Below, in pieces: positions 34,121-43,761 of a DNA stretch of 64,000 nt. A program made the position numbers and the translations under genes. The notes under the pieces were generated by a model. The model worked only from the letters and a program-made list of their open reading frames with translations. It ran no database searches and was not told the origin of the DNA. Positions within the stretch are counted from its first letter, which is position 1. Each line of letters starts with the position of its first letter. Source of the DNA: Rossellomorea aquimaris (lineage in GTDB: Bacteria > Bacillota > Bacilli > Bacillales > Bacillaceae_B); the NCBI RefSeq assembly GCF_020171925.1, contig NZ_JAIVAR010000001.1:248001-312000 (forward strand), read 5' to 3'.

Positions 34121-36511
34121 ATGAATGGGGGATTAGAGCTTCAGCCTAAAAAGAAGAAGAAGTCAGTTATCTTTCTGTGGTCGTTTGGAATAGTGATTTT
34201 TCTTTTTGTAAGCGTTTTAATTGGAGTGAATATGTATGTGGAGAAATCTTTACCAACGACTACCGGAACAATCACTGTCAAGAATTTGACAGGAAACGTA
34301 TCGGTTATAAGGGACGATCAAGGTGTACCTCATATTTCCGCGGATAATGAAAAGGATTTATTTATGGCACAAGGATATATACAGGCACAGGATCGATTAT
34401 TTCAAATGGACTTGAGCAGGAGGCAGGCATCCGGAAGACTAAGCGAAATCATAGGCGAAAAAACGATCGATCGTGACAAGTTCTTTCGTACATTGGGATT
34501 GAGGCGGGCTGCTGAAGTTTCATATACGATGTATCCCGATGAGACAAAACAGATCCTTGAATGGTATGCAGATGGTGTGAATCAATATATGGAGAAGGCA
34601 AAAGAAGATGGGTCTCTTCCGGTAGAGTTTACTCTCCTGGGATATAAACCAGAGCGATGGACCCCTGTGGATTCGTTGACAATAGGAAAGTACATGGCAT
34701 TCGACTTGGGAGGACACTGGCAAGGTCAGGCTTTCAGGTATTGGGCTTTGAGAAATCTCCCAGAGGAGAAGGCGTATGGGCTGTTCCCTTCTTATCCGGA
34801 AGATGCACCGGAAATACTTTCTTCAATCGGTAATGTGAACATTGATATGGAGGACTCATTTGCATCGGCTATCATCCCTCCTGAGTTCAATGGAAGCAAT
34901 AATTGGGTGGTAAGTGGCGAAAAAACGAAAAATGGCAAGCCTTTGCTTGCCGATGACCCCCATTTATCGCTAGGGACACCTTCCATTTGGTATCAAATGC
35001 ATTTACAGGCACCGGAATTGAATGTCAGTGGCGTTATTTTCGCAGGGATCCCGGGGATCATCTTGGGTCATAACGAGAAGGTTGCGTGGGGTGTGACCAA
35101 TACAGGGCCGGATGTTCAAGATTTATATGTGGAGAAACGGAATGAACAGGATCAATACCTCTTTAAATACGATGATGAGTGGGAGAAAGCAACAGTGATT
35201 CAAGAACCAATCGAGGTGAAAGATAAGGAAGCGATTCCATACGAAGTGGTGATCACCAGACATGGACCAATCATTTCCGAATTTGCTCATCAGTCAGATA
35301 AGGAGCATGCACTCTCGCTCAGGTGGACGGCGCTGGATCCGAGTCTTGAATTACAGGCGATTTTGAATATGAACAAGGCGAGTGATTGGGAAGAATTCGA
35401 ACAGGCATTGGAAGATTTTCATACTCCCACACAAAACTTTGTCTTTGCAGATCAAGATGGGACAATTGCCTATAAAGCAAACGGGAAAATCCCGGTCCGC
35501 AAAAAAGGCGATGGCCTCCTGCCCGCGCCAGGATGGGACCCTGATTACGAGTGGAGTGGCTTCATTCCGTTCGATGAACTCCCTTCTGTCGTGAACCCGA
35601 AGGAAGGCTTTGTGGCGACTGCCAACAATAAGGTGATCGATGACAGCTATCCTTATCATATCAGCCATCATTGGGCACAACCATACCGGTATATGAGGAT
35701 CGCCCAATACTTGGAAGGGAAAGACAACCTGACCATTGATGATATGAAGGAACTCCAAATGGATCAAGTCAATCTGCACGCTGCAGAATTTGTACCTGGG
35801 TTATTGAGCGCGCTCAATGATAAAGATTTAACATCACAGCAAAAGCAAGCAGTTTCCATCCTGAAAGATTGGGATTATAAAGATGATAAGGACGAGGCGG
35901 CGCCCCTTCTGTTTCACTCCTGGATGAACCACATTTCGAGGGACATGTTCCAAGAGGAGATCCCTGATGAGATGATGGACTTATTCGAGGGGCGCCAAAG
36001 TGTGGTGGATGAACTTTTAAGACAGGCGAATAATGGAAAAGAGTCGTCTTGGTTTGAACCGTTCGGCGGTCATGCTGCGTACTTACAGTCAACATTTGAA
36101 AAATCCATTTCTGAATTAGAGAATACTTATGGCACATCCATGGAGAAATGGAAATGGGGGGATTATCATAAGGTGTATTTCCAACATCCCATCTCAAGTG
36201 CTTCTCCAGTGTTGGAGTGGTTCTTCAACAGAAAAGACCCCGTTCCGGTCGGAGGTAGTAGAGTCACGGTCCAGGCAGCAAGCTATAATGAGGAAGGAAT
36301 CGCCAATCATGGGGCCTCCTGGAGGTTTGTTGTTGATGCTTCCGACCTTTCAGAAGGTTATCACATTGTAGGACCAGGCCAGGCTGGACATTTCAAGAGT
36401 GACTGGTATGACGATCAGATTGATGACTGGGTAGAAGGAAATTACCATCTGACTTCGTTATCAAAATCAGCTTCAAACAGTAAGAACAAGTTAATTTTGA
36501 AGGCCGAATAA
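34121..36511 (+). CDS. Penicillin-acylase-family Ntn hydrolase
   Basis: The 796-residue protein is a penicillin amidase-family N-terminal nucleophile hydrolase, made as a precursor that cuts itself into alpha and beta chains. The predicted cut is before S259 in NGSNNWVVSG, the canonical GSNNW nucleophile motif; LADDPHLSL follows. An N-terminal hydrophobic segment (VIFLWSFGIVIFLFVSVLI) marks export or membrane anchoring. Natural substrates may be N-acyl-homoserine lactones, other N-acyl amines or beta-lactams; sequence does not decide. ATG follows CGAGGGGG. It stands 130 bp behind the half-MFS gene and ends in a terminator. Confidence 0.9.
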   Translation: MNGGLELQPKKKKKSVIFLWSFGIVIFLFVSVLIGVNMYVEKSLPTTTGTITVKNLTGNVSVIRDDQGVPHISADNEKDLFMAQGYIQAQDRLFQMDLSRRQASGRLSEIIGEKTIDRDKFFRTLGLRRAAEVSYTMYPDETKQILEWYADGVNQYMEKAKEDGSLPVEFTLLGYKPERWTPVDSLTIGKYMAFDLGGHWQGQAFRYWALRNLPEEKAYGLFPSYPEDAPEILSSIGNVNIDMEDSFASAIIPPEFNGSNNWVVSGEKTKNGKPLLADDPHLSLGTPSIWYQMHLQAPELNVSGVIFAGIPGIILGHNEKVAWGVTNTGPDVQDLYVEKRNEQDQYLFKYDDEWEKATVIQEPIEVKDKEAIPYEVVITRHGPIISEFAHQSDKEHALSLRWTALDPSLELQAILNMNKASDWEEFEQALEDFHTPTQNFVFADQDGTIAYKANGKIPVRKKGDGLLPAPGWDPDYEWSGFIPFDELPSVVNPKEGFVATANNKVIDDSYPYHISHHWAQPYRYMRIAQYLEGKDNLTIDDMKELQMDQVNLHAAEFVPGLLSALNDKDLTSQQKQAVSILKDWDYKDDKDEAAPLLFHSWMNHISRDMFQEEIPDEMMDLFEGRQSVVDELLRQANNGKESSWFEPFGGHAAYLQSTFEKSISELENTYGTSMEKWKWGDYHKVYFQHPISSASPVLEWFFNRKDPVPVGGSRVTVQAASYNEEGIANHGASWRFVVDASDLSEGYHIVGPGQAGHFKSDWYDDQIDDWVEGNYHLTSLSKSASNSKNKLILKAE

Positions 36512-36520
36512 CGATTGGTG

Positions 36521-36558
36521 AACGCTTTGTCCTTTAAAGGGCAGGGCGTTTTTCTCTT
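36521..36558 (+). terminator. Terminator of the acylase gene
   Basis: AACGCTTTGTCCTTT pairs, with G-T pairs, with AAAGGGCAGGGCGTT, followed by TTTCTCTTTT. Confidence 0.7.
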
Positions 36559-37185
36559 TTGGGATGCGGGAATTGTGTTGATGAGATGGTGTGAAGGTGT
36601 GGTGGCTGTTGATGAGCGTTTGATTATCCGAATCACTAAAAAGCATCCACTTTTCCTCTTTTTAAGACCGTAAATTTGTCTTTTTTAATCAAAACCCACT
36701 TTTTTAAACTTGACGATCGCTTCATCCACCTAATATCAAGTTGAATCTTATACCCCTTATTGTATTATGGTCGATTTATTATCGAAAACGGTGAATATTT
36801 TATCAAAAAATAGAATTTATTATCAAAACCGTACCTTTTATTATCAAAAATCCCAATATATTATCAAAACCGCTTTTTAACTCCACTTGCAACCATCCGA
36901 TACCCGTTGCCGAATCGACTCTGAATACTTTGACATTATCACCAGACGGATTTTCACGCTAAGGGTCAATTAAAACTAGAAATGTGCGGGGATTAGTCCT
37001 CGATCGACTAGTACCATCGAGCTCAACATGTCAACAACCTCCATCCATCCAGCACTTCAATCATCAGCGTCCTGTGCATCCTTGTTTAAAAAAAGAGAAA
37101 AAGGATATACTAACAAGATGTGAAATTATAAACTATTATGGTACGATAATTTGTAAAGGAAGTTTTACATAGAAAGAGTGAAAGT
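36559..37185. other. Long gene-free region upstream of miaA
   Basis: No credible coding region is seen in these roughly 630 bp; the open frame at 36984-37172 lacks a ribosome site and has no coding character. The left half is AT-rich and holds the iteron array described at 36775-36872; the right half has ordinary composition and presumably the miaA-hfq promoter (a TTAACAAGATG-type stretch near 37110 and TATGGT near 37135 are weak candidates). Confidence 0.5.
36775..36872. repeat. Five iteron-like repeats at 20-21 bp period
   Basis: The core TTATCRAAA occurs at 36779, 36800, 36820, 36841 and 36861, that is every 21, 20, 21 and 20 bp. Three units extend to TTATTATCAAAACCG or TTATTATCGAAAACGG. 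All are in the same orientation, which places them on one face of the helix at two-turn spacing. Confidence 0.75.
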
Positions 37186-38145
37186 ATGTCAGACAATACC
37201 AAACAAAAAGTAATCGTACTGATCGGTCCGACTGCCGTTGGTAAGACAAATACAAGTATTCAACTCGCTAAACGATTTGATGCTGAAATCATCAGCGGCG
37301 ATTCGATGCAAATTTACAGGGGCATGGATATCGGGACTGCAAAGATCAAAGAGGAAGAAATGCAAGGGGTTCCTCATCATTTGATTGATATTAAAGATCC
37401 TGAGGATTCTTTCTCCACGGCGGAATTTCAGAAGTTGGTCCGGGAGAAAATCTCCGACATCCATTCCCGTGGCAGAATCCCTATGATTGTCGGTGGGACA
37501 GGTTTATATATTCAATCCGTCCTTTATGATTACCAGTTCACTGATGCACCGGGAAATCCGGAATACCGCTCCATTCTTGAGAAGCAAGTCAAAGACGATG
37601 GAATCGAACCTCTATATGAGCAATTGAAAAGAATCGACCCGGAAGCAGCAGGTAATATCCACCCGAACAACGTAAGAAGAGTGATCCGGGCATTGGAGAT
37701 CTTTCATTCTTCAGGGAAAACCATGACGGACTATCAGGAGAAGCAGACCCATGACCTCCTGTATGATGCCGCAATCATTGGTCTCTCGATGGATCGGCAG
37801 ACTCTTTATGACAGAATCAATAAGCGGGTCGATCTGATGATTGAAGAAGGCTTATTAGATGAGGTGAAAACCTTATTTGACAAAGGCGTGAAGGACGTTC
37901 AGTCTGTTCAGGCAATCGGGTATAAAGAGATGTATCAATATCTGGAGGGGAACGTGAGTCTCGAGAGGGCGAGCGAGCAGCTTAAGCAGAATTCTAGAAG
38001 ATACGCCAAGAGGCAGTTGACATGGTTCAGAAATAAAATGGATGTAACGTGGTTTGATTTAACCGATGTGAACAATCAGGGCAAAATTATTAACGAGATT
38101 TCAGAATTTATTGCAGGAAAGCTTCAACTAAAGTCGAATAAGTAA
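37186..38145 (+). CDS. miaA: tRNA dimethylallyltransferase MiaA
   Basis: MiaA adds the dimethylallyl group to A37 of tRNAs reading UNN codons, giving the substrate of MiaB (2854). The 319-residue protein has the P-loop [42 protein letters not shown] and the C-terminal [16 protein letters not shown], all diagnostic. The start at 37186 has only a modest GAAAG ribosome site but agrees with the family. hfq follows 26 bp later, the conserved miaA-hfq order. Confidence 0.97.
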   Translation: MSDNTKQKVIVLIGPTAVGKTNTSIQLAKRFDAEIISGDSMQIYRGMDIGTAKIKEEEMQGVPHHLIDIKDPEDSFSTAEFQKLVREKISDIHSRGRIPMIVGGTGLYIQSVLYDYQFTDAPGNPEYRSILEKQVKDDGIEPLYEQLKRIDPEAAGNIHPNNVRRVIRALEIFHSSGKTMTDYQEKQTHDLLYDAAIIGLSMDRQTLYDRINKRVDLMIEEGLLDEVKTLFDKGVKDVQSVQAIGYKEMYQYLEGNVSLERASEQLKQNSRRYAKRQLTWFRNKMDVTWFDLTDVNNQGKIINEISEFIAGKLQLKSNK

Positions 38146-38171
38146 GTAGAGATAGAAGAGGAGGACTAAAC

Positions 38172-38405
38172 ATGAAACATTCCATTAATATCCAAGACCA
38201 ATTCCTTAACCAATTGCGCAAAGACAATTCATTATGTACGGTATTCCTTTTAAATGGATTCCAGATCCGTGGGCATGTAAAAGGATTTGACAATTTCACC
38301 GTCCTATTTGAGTGTGAAGGGAAACAACAGCTTGTGTACAAGCATGCTATTTCAACATTTGCCCCTCAGCGCAACGTTCAAATAAATTTTGAAGAAAACA
38401 ATTAA
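38172..38405 (+). CDS. hfq: RNA-binding protein Hfq
   Basis: Hfq is the Sm-like hexameric RNA chaperone. The 77-residue protein carries Sm1 ([21 protein letters not shown], with QDQ and F) and Sm2 (KHAISTF, from YKHAIS), and ends soon after in an acidic NFEENN, the short tail usual in Bacillus. ATG follows GAGGAGG. Downstream is a strong terminator. Confidence 0.97.
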   Translation: MKHSINIQDQFLNQLRKDNSLCTVFLLNGFQIRGHVKGFDNFTVLFECEGKQQLVYKHAISTFAPQRNVQINFEENN

Positions 38406-38434
38406 TCGTTTAGTTCGTGTCTAATGATACTCCT

Positions 38435-38467
38435 AAAGCTGCTTGGTAAATCCAAGCGGCTTTTTTT
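38435..38467 (+). terminator. Terminator of miaA-hfq
   Basis: AAAGCTGCTTGG (38435-38446) pairs with CCAAGCGGCTTT (38452-38463) with one G-T pair; a run of T follows. Confidence 0.9.
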
Positions 38468-38767
38468 ATATGCAGTATATTACATGATAAGAATCTTCTC
38501 AAAAAAAGATCACTTTTAACTAATGAAAAGGTCAAAGTCTGAATAGAATGATATGAGAATCCTGCTGTACATGTGGGGATTCATTAATAAAAGGACACAG
38601 ATTTCTGTATATTTCTCGGGAAAGCGCATGAAATGACAGGATTCTGCGTTTTTTTCATTTCGGTAAACAACTTAAAAAATTCACTAATAATACGTAGATT
38701 TTATAGGTGTATGTCTCCCAAAAGCCCTCCTAGCGCAACATGTCTATAGAAATGTGAGGTGAAACAT

Positions 38768-39724
38768 TTGGAACAGCAACCAATGAGAATGAATAATAAT
38801 GGCCAAATAAGCATTGTGCTTAATTCACAAAAAAGGAATTCAGTAAGGGATACGTTGAAGCCTGACTCGATTTCACAGTCATTCCCTCAAGAGCATGTGG
38901 CATTGAAAGAGATCGAAGACGAATTGGGATCTCTTGTCGGAATGGAAGAAATGAAAAAGATGGTGAAAGAGATCTATGCATGGATATATGTAAACAAGAA
39001 ACGGGAAGCGATGGGATTGAAAGCAGGGAAGCAGGCTCTTCACATGATGTTCAAGGGGAATCCCGGCACAGGAAAGACCACTGTAGCACGAATCATCGGT
39101 AAGCTCTTCTTGAAGATGAATGTTCTTTCGAAAGGGCATCTGATCGAAGCAGAAAGAGCCGATTTGGTTGGTGAATATATAGGGCATACCGCACAGAAAA
39201 CGAGAGACTTGATCAAAAAATCTTTGGGAGGGATTTTATTCATAGATGAAGCCTACTCCTTGGGGAGAGGTGGGGAGAAGGACTTCGGTAAAGAAGCAAT
39301 CGATACACTGGTTAAACACATGGAGGATAAACAGCATGAATTCATCTTGATCTTAGCGGGTTACTCAAAGGAAATGGATCATTTTCTTACGCTGAACCCA
39401 GGACTTCAGTCAAGATTTCCACTCGTGTTCCATTTCCCTGATTATTCTGTCGAGCAGCTCATGGAAATCGGCAAAAGAATGCTTGAAGAGAAACAATACG
39501 TATTGAGTTCCGATGCAGAACGTAAAATGAGGGACCATTTATACGCTGCAAAGAATACGTTATCCCCTATGGCTTTCTCAAACGGAAGGCATGTCCGGAA
39601 TGTATTAGAGAAGTCGATTCGTACCCAGGCGATGAGACTACTTATGGAAAATTGTTATAGCAGGAATGACTTGATCACCATCAGAAGCAATGATCTCGTA
39701 TTTGGTAAGAATACTGTTGACTGA
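38768..39724 (+). CDS. spoVK: Stage V sporulation protein K, AAA+ ATPase
   Basis: SpoVK is a CbbX-type AAA+ ATPase made in the mother cell and needed for spore maturation. The roughly 318-residue product shows MMFKGNPGTGKTTVARII (Walker A), GGILFIDEAYSLGRGGEKD (Walker B), GYSKEMDHFLTLNPGLQSRF (sensor and arginine finger) and NGRHVRNVLEKSI, nearly identical to known SpoVK. TTG 38768 is placed correctly after GAGGTG; the GTG at 38759 overlaps that site. About 300 bp between the hfq terminator and this start hold no other gene; a sporulation promoter is expected there, but I could not identify convincing boxes. Confidence 0.93.
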   Translation: MEQQPMRMNNNGQISIVLNSQKRNSVRDTLKPDSISQSFPQEHVALKEIEDELGSLVGMEEMKKMVKEIYAWIYVNKKREAMGLKAGKQALHMMFKGNPGTGKTTVARIIGKLFLKMNVLSKGHLIEAERADLVGEYIGHTAQKTRDLIKKSLGGILFIDEAYSLGRGGEKDFGKEAIDTLVKHMEDKQHEFILILAGYSKEMDHFLTLNPGLQSRFPLVFHFPDYSVEQLMEIGKRMLEEKQYVLSSDAERKMRDHLYAAKNTLSPMAFSNGRHVRNVLEKSIRTQAMRLLMENCYSRNDLITIRSNDLVFGKNTVD

Positions 39725-39779
39725 TGGAAAGGGTTCATGGAGCCATTTCCTTTCCAGAATTCAGAACGAATAACAACAA

Positions 39780-39812
39780 AACAGGCTGTCGACTTAACGT
39801 CGACAGCCTGTT
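39780..39812. terminator. Bidirectional terminator between spoVK and the TRIC-type gene
   Basis: AACAGGCTGTCGAC (39780-39793) pairs perfectly with GTCGACAGCCTGTT (39799-39812); on the minus strand it is followed by TTGTTGTT. Confidence 0.85.
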
Positions 39813-39817
39813 GCATA

Positions 39818-40426
39818 TCATCCCTGAGCCCGAAGGCTTCTGTTTGGTAAGCGCCATTTGTATGAGTAAGACAGTACCCGCAATGAGGTTGTCAAAATGA
39901 ATAATGTATACAATTCAATCGCCGTACTTACAACACCGAGTCCGATGGCGGCACCGCACATGACTGCCCAGACAGCATAAATTTCAGACCGTAAAACGAG
40001 CGGTTTCCTGCCAGCTAATAAATCACGGATCATTCCACCGCCACTTCCCGTCAGCACGGCGGCAACGATCACGGCAGAAAGAGGGTGACTCATCTCTGAA
40101 GCATATAGCGCCCCTTGGATGGCAAATGCTGAAAGTCCGACCGCATCAAAGAAGTTCCCCCATCTTCTCCAGTGTTTCAATAGATTATTCGGGAAGATGA
40201 AAACAGCCGTAATGGATAGAAGGGCAATTTGAAAGAGCATGCCCTGCTCCCATAAGGCGGATACAGGAACACCGATCAGCAGATTCCTGACAGCACCTCC
40301 ACCAAACGCTGTGACGATTCCGAGGATATATACCCCTAGAATGTCGTATTCTTCTTCCATGGCGACAATCGCTCCAGATACAGCGAATGCAATGGTTCCG
40401 ACAATGCTCAATACTTCCCAAGTCAT
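39818..40426 (-). CDS. UPF0126/TRIC-family membrane channel
   Basis: The protein (about 202 residues) has seven predicted membrane segments arranged as two repeats of the UPF0126 module: GAIVAMEEEYDILGVYILGIVTAFGGG and GALYASEMSHPLSAVIVAAVLTGSGGG, each ending in the glycine-rich kink and followed by RNLLIG or RDLLAG. Such proteins are prokaryotic trimeric intracellular cation (TRIC) channel relatives; some carry glycine in older annotation. ATG 40426 follows AGGAGG; an ATG six codons earlier overlaps it. It is convergent with spoVK and divergent from hflX. Confidence 0.87.
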   Translation of the reverse strand: MTWEVLSIVGTIAFAVSGAIVAMEEEYDILGVYILGIVTAFGGGAVRNLLIGVPVSALWEQGMLFQIALLSITAVFIFPNNLLKHWRRWGNFFDAVGLSAFAIQGALYASEMSHPLSAVIVAAVLTGSGGGMIRDLLAGRKPLVLRSEIYAVWAVMCGAAIGLGVVSTAIELYTLFILTTSLRVLSYSYKWRLPNRSLRAQG

Positions 40427-40618
40427 CCGTATACCTCCTATCATTATCCGTCTTTGTATGTATAGTGATTGGGTTGATTTGTTTCATTCAAACATACTGA
40501 TTCTAACATGAAATCATGCGTTTGCAACCATTTTTTATTGGTTTAAACATAGAGTTCTTCTTAGAGTTTTGATAAGATGAAATTCATAAGATTATTCTTA
40601 TAGAGAGAAGGGCGTTTA

Positions 40619-41890
40619 TTGAAGAAAGAAGAACGTGAAAAGATCATTTTGGTCGGTTGTCAGCTTGATGAGGATGACCTCCGATTTCAATATAGTATGA
40701 AAGAACTTGAAGAATTGTCAGAGACGGCACAAGGTGAAGTTGTCATGACCCTATCTCAAAAGAGGGACCGTGTTCACCCAAGTACATATATAGGAAAAGG
40801 CAAGGTGGAGGAACTGGCCTTGCTTCAAGAGGAACTCCAACCTGATATCATCATTTTCAACGATGAGCTATCTCCTAGTCAGGTTAGGAACTTGTCCAAA
40901 GTACTTGACGCAAGAATCATTGACCGGACGCAGCTCATCCTTGATATCTTTGCAGGACGTGCGCGCTCCAGGGAAGGGATTCTGCAAGTGGAATTAGCCC
41001 AACTGCAGTACTTGCTGCCAAGATTGATCGGACAAGGGGCATCTCTTTCCAGACTTGGAGGAGGGATCGGTACGAGGGGTCCAGGTGAAACCAAGCTTGA
41101 AAGCGATCGAAGGCATATCCATCGTAGGATAAATGAAATAAAAAAACAGCTACAGACGATTGTTGAGCACAGGGAAAGATATCGACAGCGAAGAAAGAAA
41201 AATAAAGCATTCCAAGTTGCGCTTGTCGGATATACCAATGCTGGCAAATCTACGTTATTCAATCGGCTTTCAGTTGCAGACTCATTTGAAGAAAACCAAT
41301 TGTTCGCGACTTTGGATCCGATGACAAGAAAAATGATCTTACCGAGCGGTTTTTCTGTCCTGTTGACCGATACAGTTGGATTTATACAGGATCTTCCCAC
41401 CTCATTAATAGCCGCATTCCGCTCTACACTTGAAGAGGTGAAAGAAGCGGATCTCTTGTTGCAGGTTGTGGATAGTTCCAATCCCGATTATCACCAACAT
41501 GAAGAAACCGTACAGTCATTACTTTCAGAAATTGGGACAGATGGTTTGCCTTCTATAACGGTGTACAACAAGCAAGATATCCGCCATCCGGAATTTGTCC
41601 CTGACGGCGGACTTGACCACATCGAAGTCAGTGCAATCGACGAAGGAGATCGACAAAGGATTCTAGAGAAAATTGAGAGTATCGTAAAGGAACAAATGAA
41701 CTCTTATCATGCCTTTATCCCTGCAAATGAAGGGAAGTTGCTTGCAAAGCTAAAAGGGGGGACCATCTTGGAAAAACTTGAGTTCATTGAAGATACTAGC
41801 TTGTACGAGGTGTCTGGCTATTATCTCGAGGACCACCAGATTAGCGGAAACTTGAAACAATATCAAAAGAAGCAGAAGGGAAGCAAGTAA
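40619..41890 (+). CDS. hflX: GTPase HflX
   Basis: HflX (YnbA in B. subtilis) is a ribosome-binding GTPase that splits stalled or heat-damaged ribosomes. The 423-residue protein has the N-terminal HflX domain ([25 protein letters not shown]), a coiled linker ([15 protein letters not shown]), then the G domain: [13 protein letters not shown] (G1), [10 protein letters not shown] (G3) and VYNKQD (G4). It starts with TTG 40619 behind AGAAGGG. The last base of its TAA is the first base of the ynbB ATG, so the two are coupled. Confidence 0.95.
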   Translation: MKKEEREKIILVGCQLDEDDLRFQYSMKELEELSETAQGEVVMTLSQKRDRVHPSTYIGKGKVEELALLQEELQPDIIIFNDELSPSQVRNLSKVLDARIIDRTQLILDIFAGRARSREGILQVELAQLQYLLPRLIGQGASLSRLGGGIGTRGPGETKLESDRRHIHRRINEIKKQLQTIVEHRERYRQRRKKNKAFQVALVGYTNAGKSTLFNRLSVADSFEENQLFATLDPMTRKMILPSGFSVLLTDTVGFIQDLPTSLIAAFRSTLEEVKEADLLLQVVDSSNPDYHQHEETVQSLLSEIGTDGLPSITVYNKQDIRHPEFVPDGGLDHIEVSAIDEGDRQRILEKIESIVKEQMNSYHAFIPANEGKLLAKLKGGTILEKLEFIEDTSLYEVSGYYLEDHQISGNLKQYQKKQKGSK

Positions 41891-43158
41891 TGTTCAATCA
41901 ATTAATGCATGGAGAAAAATTAAAGCCACTCATAAATGAAGTAGAAGAGTCCATTCAGCATATTCACAAAGAAATTGATGAGCGTGCCGAGAGTAATCAG
42001 TTTAAGGTGCTCAAATCGTTTCAAAAACACAAGGTAAGTGATTCTCATTTCATCCCCTCGACAGGATATGGGTATGACGATATAGGAAGGGATACGCTTG
42101 AATGTATTTATGCGGATGTATTCGGGGGGGAAGCAGGCCTTGTGAGACCGCAGATCATTTCTGGTACCCATGCGATTTCAATCGCTTTATTCGGTGTGCT
42201 AAGACCTGGGGATGAATTGGTCTATATCACGGGAAAACCTTATGATACGTTGGAAGAGATTGTTGGAATCAGAGGGGAAGGGACCGGCTCACTGAAGGAT
42301 TTTAACATATCCTATCAATGCGTGGACCTCGATGAAGATGGAAAAGTGGATTATGCAGAAGTTCAAAACGCCATCTCATCGAAAACAAAAATGGTAGGTA
42401 TTCAGCGTTCCAAAGGATACGCTAACCGTCCATCATTTACTATAGAAGAAATCGAGGAAATGATCTCATTCATCAAAGAAATTAATCCCGGAATCGTCGT
42501 ATTCGTGGACAATTGTTACGGTGAATTCGTAGAGGAATTTGAACCGTGCCATGTAGGGGCAGATTTGATGGCAGGATCACTCATTAAAAATCCGGGCGGC
42601 GGCCTTGCCAAAACGGGCGGCTACATTGTCGGGAAAAAAGATCTTGTCGAAGTCTGCTCGTACAGAATGACCTCGCCGGGTATCGGAGCAGAGGCAGGAG
42701 CTTCGTTATATAGTCTTCAAGAGATGTACCAAGGCTTTTTCCTTGCACCGCACGTCGTTGCTCAATCACTGAAGGGTGCTGTCTTCACTTCTGCTTTGTT
42801 GACGGAATTGGGAATGGATACAAATCCTTCTCCAATGGACAAACGCACCGACTTAATACAATCTGTCCAATTCAACGATAAGGATAAAATGATTGCATTT
42901 TGCCAGGCAATCCAGTTTGCGTCGCCTATCAATTCACATTTTACGCCATATCCCAATTATATGCCGGGTTATGAAGACGATGTCATCATGGCAGCTGGTA
43001 CATTCATACAGGGATCAAGCATCGAACTATCTGCCGATGGTCCGATCCGTCCGCCGTATACAGCCTATGTGCAAGGTGGTTTGACTTACTCACACGTGAA
43101 GATTGCAGTAAGTTCGGCAATCGATCAACTACTCGAAAAAGGTTTACTAACAATCTAA
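41890..43158 (+). CDS. ynbB: YnbB, PLP-dependent aluminium-resistance/methionine-gamma-lyase-like protein
   Basis: A 422-residue fold-type-I PLP protein of the aluminium-resistance family, conserved next to hflX and glnR in Bacillus. Visible are SGTHAISIALFGVLRPGDEL, GIQRSKGYANRPS, the Asp in FVDNCYGEFVE, and the PLP lysine region GSLIKNPGGGLAKTGGYI. A cystathionine or methionine lyase-type reaction is suggested by the fold, but the true substrate is not established. It overlaps hflX by one base and ends 147 bp before glnR. Confidence 0.92.
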   Translation: MFNQLMHGEKLKPLINEVEESIQHIHKEIDERAESNQFKVLKSFQKHKVSDSHFIPSTGYGYDDIGRDTLECIYADVFGGEAGLVRPQIISGTHAISIALFGVLRPGDELVYITGKPYDTLEEIVGIRGEGTGSLKDFNISYQCVDLDEDGKVDYAEVQNAISSKTKMVGIQRSKGYANRPSFTIEEIEEMISFIKEINPGIVVFVDNCYGEFVEEFEPCHVGADLMAGSLIKNPGGGLAKTGGYIVGKKDLVEVCSYRMTSPGIGAEAGASLYSLQEMYQGFFLAPHVVAQSLKGAVFTSALLTELGMDTNPSPMDKRTDLIQSVQFNDKDKMIAFCQAIQFASPINSHFTPYPNYMPGYEDDVIMAAGTFIQGSSIELSADGPIRPPYTAYVQGGLTYSHVKIAVSSAIDQLLEKGLLTI

Positions 43159-43220
43159 ATAGGATAATAGAACAATAATTGGATAGTCTAACAATGACTA
43201 TCCTTTTGTTTGAATTCTTA

Positions 43221-43237
43221 TGTAAGTTTTTCTAACA
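43221..43237 (+). promoter_or_regulatory. GlnR/TnrA operator 1 of glnRA
   Basis: TGTAAGTTTTTCTAACA is a perfect match to TGTNAN7TNACA. It lies upstream of the -35 box. Confidence 0.85.
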
Positions 43238-43242
43238 TTTCA

Positions 43243-43271
43243 TTGACAGAACTTCTGACATTACATATAAT
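43243..43271 (+). promoter_or_regulatory. glnRA SigA promoter with overlapping GlnR operator 2
   Basis: TTGACA (43243-43248) and TATAAT (43266-43271) are both consensus with a 17-bp spacer. TGACAGAACTTCTGACA at 43244-43260 fits TGTNAN7TNACA with one mismatch, and it covers the -35 box, so GlnR binding would block RNA polymerase. The two operators start 23 bp apart. Confidence 0.85.
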
Positions 43272-43305
43272 GAAGTCATGAAGGAAAAGAAAAGGAGGAA
43301 TCGCG

Positions 43306-43722
43306 ATGAGTGGAAGTGAAATTCGTCGAACGATGGCACTATTTCCTATCAGTATTGTCATGCAGCTCACGGACTTAACGGCTCGTCAGATTCGATACTA
43401 CGAAGAGCATGAGTTGATTACTCCTGCACGGACAGAGGGCAATCGTAGGCTCTTTTCCTTGAATGACATTGATAAACTATTAGAAGTTAAAGATTTGTTA
43501 GATCAAGGGGTAAACATGGCAGGGATCAAGAAAATTTTCTCTGTATCTGCCATCGATGAAAAGAAAGTAGTATCTGATTCAAGCAAGCAAGAGGAAGAAA
43601 AGGCAAGGCAAGACCTCTCAGACGATCAGCTCCGTAAACTACTGAGGAACGAATTGATGCATTCCCGTAAGTTTAATCGGGCATCTTTGCGTCAAGGGGA
43701 TATGTCACGCTTTTTTCATTAA
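43306..43722 (+). CDS. glnR: MerR-family nitrogen repressor GlnR
   Basis: GlnR represses glnRA and other nitrogen genes when glutamine is plentiful, acting with feedback-inhibited glutamine synthetase. The 138-residue protein has a MerR helix-turn-helix ([38 protein letters not shown]) and the C-terminal regulatory tail ending [15 protein letters not shown] 43306 follows AAAGGAGG. glnA starts 40 bp later. Its own operators lie upstream. Confidence 0.96.
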   Translation: MSGSEIRRTMALFPISIVMQLTDLTARQIRYYEEHELITPARTEGNRRLFSLNDIDKLLEVKDLLDQGVNMAGIKKIFSVSAIDEKKVVSDSSKQEEEKARQDLSDDQLRKLLRNELMHSRKFNRASLRQGDMSRFFH

Positions 43723-43761
43723 TAAATAACCTTTAATTAAATCTGAGGAGGAATTACGTAA

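Noticed and set aside
36775..36872. CRISPR array
   Set aside because: The repeated core is only 9-16 bp, the intervening sequence is a few bases of AT-rich DNA rather than unique spacers, and no cas genes are present.
36984..37172. 62-codon open frame upstream of miaA
   Set aside because: No ribosome site, no recognisable protein character, and it fills the miaA leader region.
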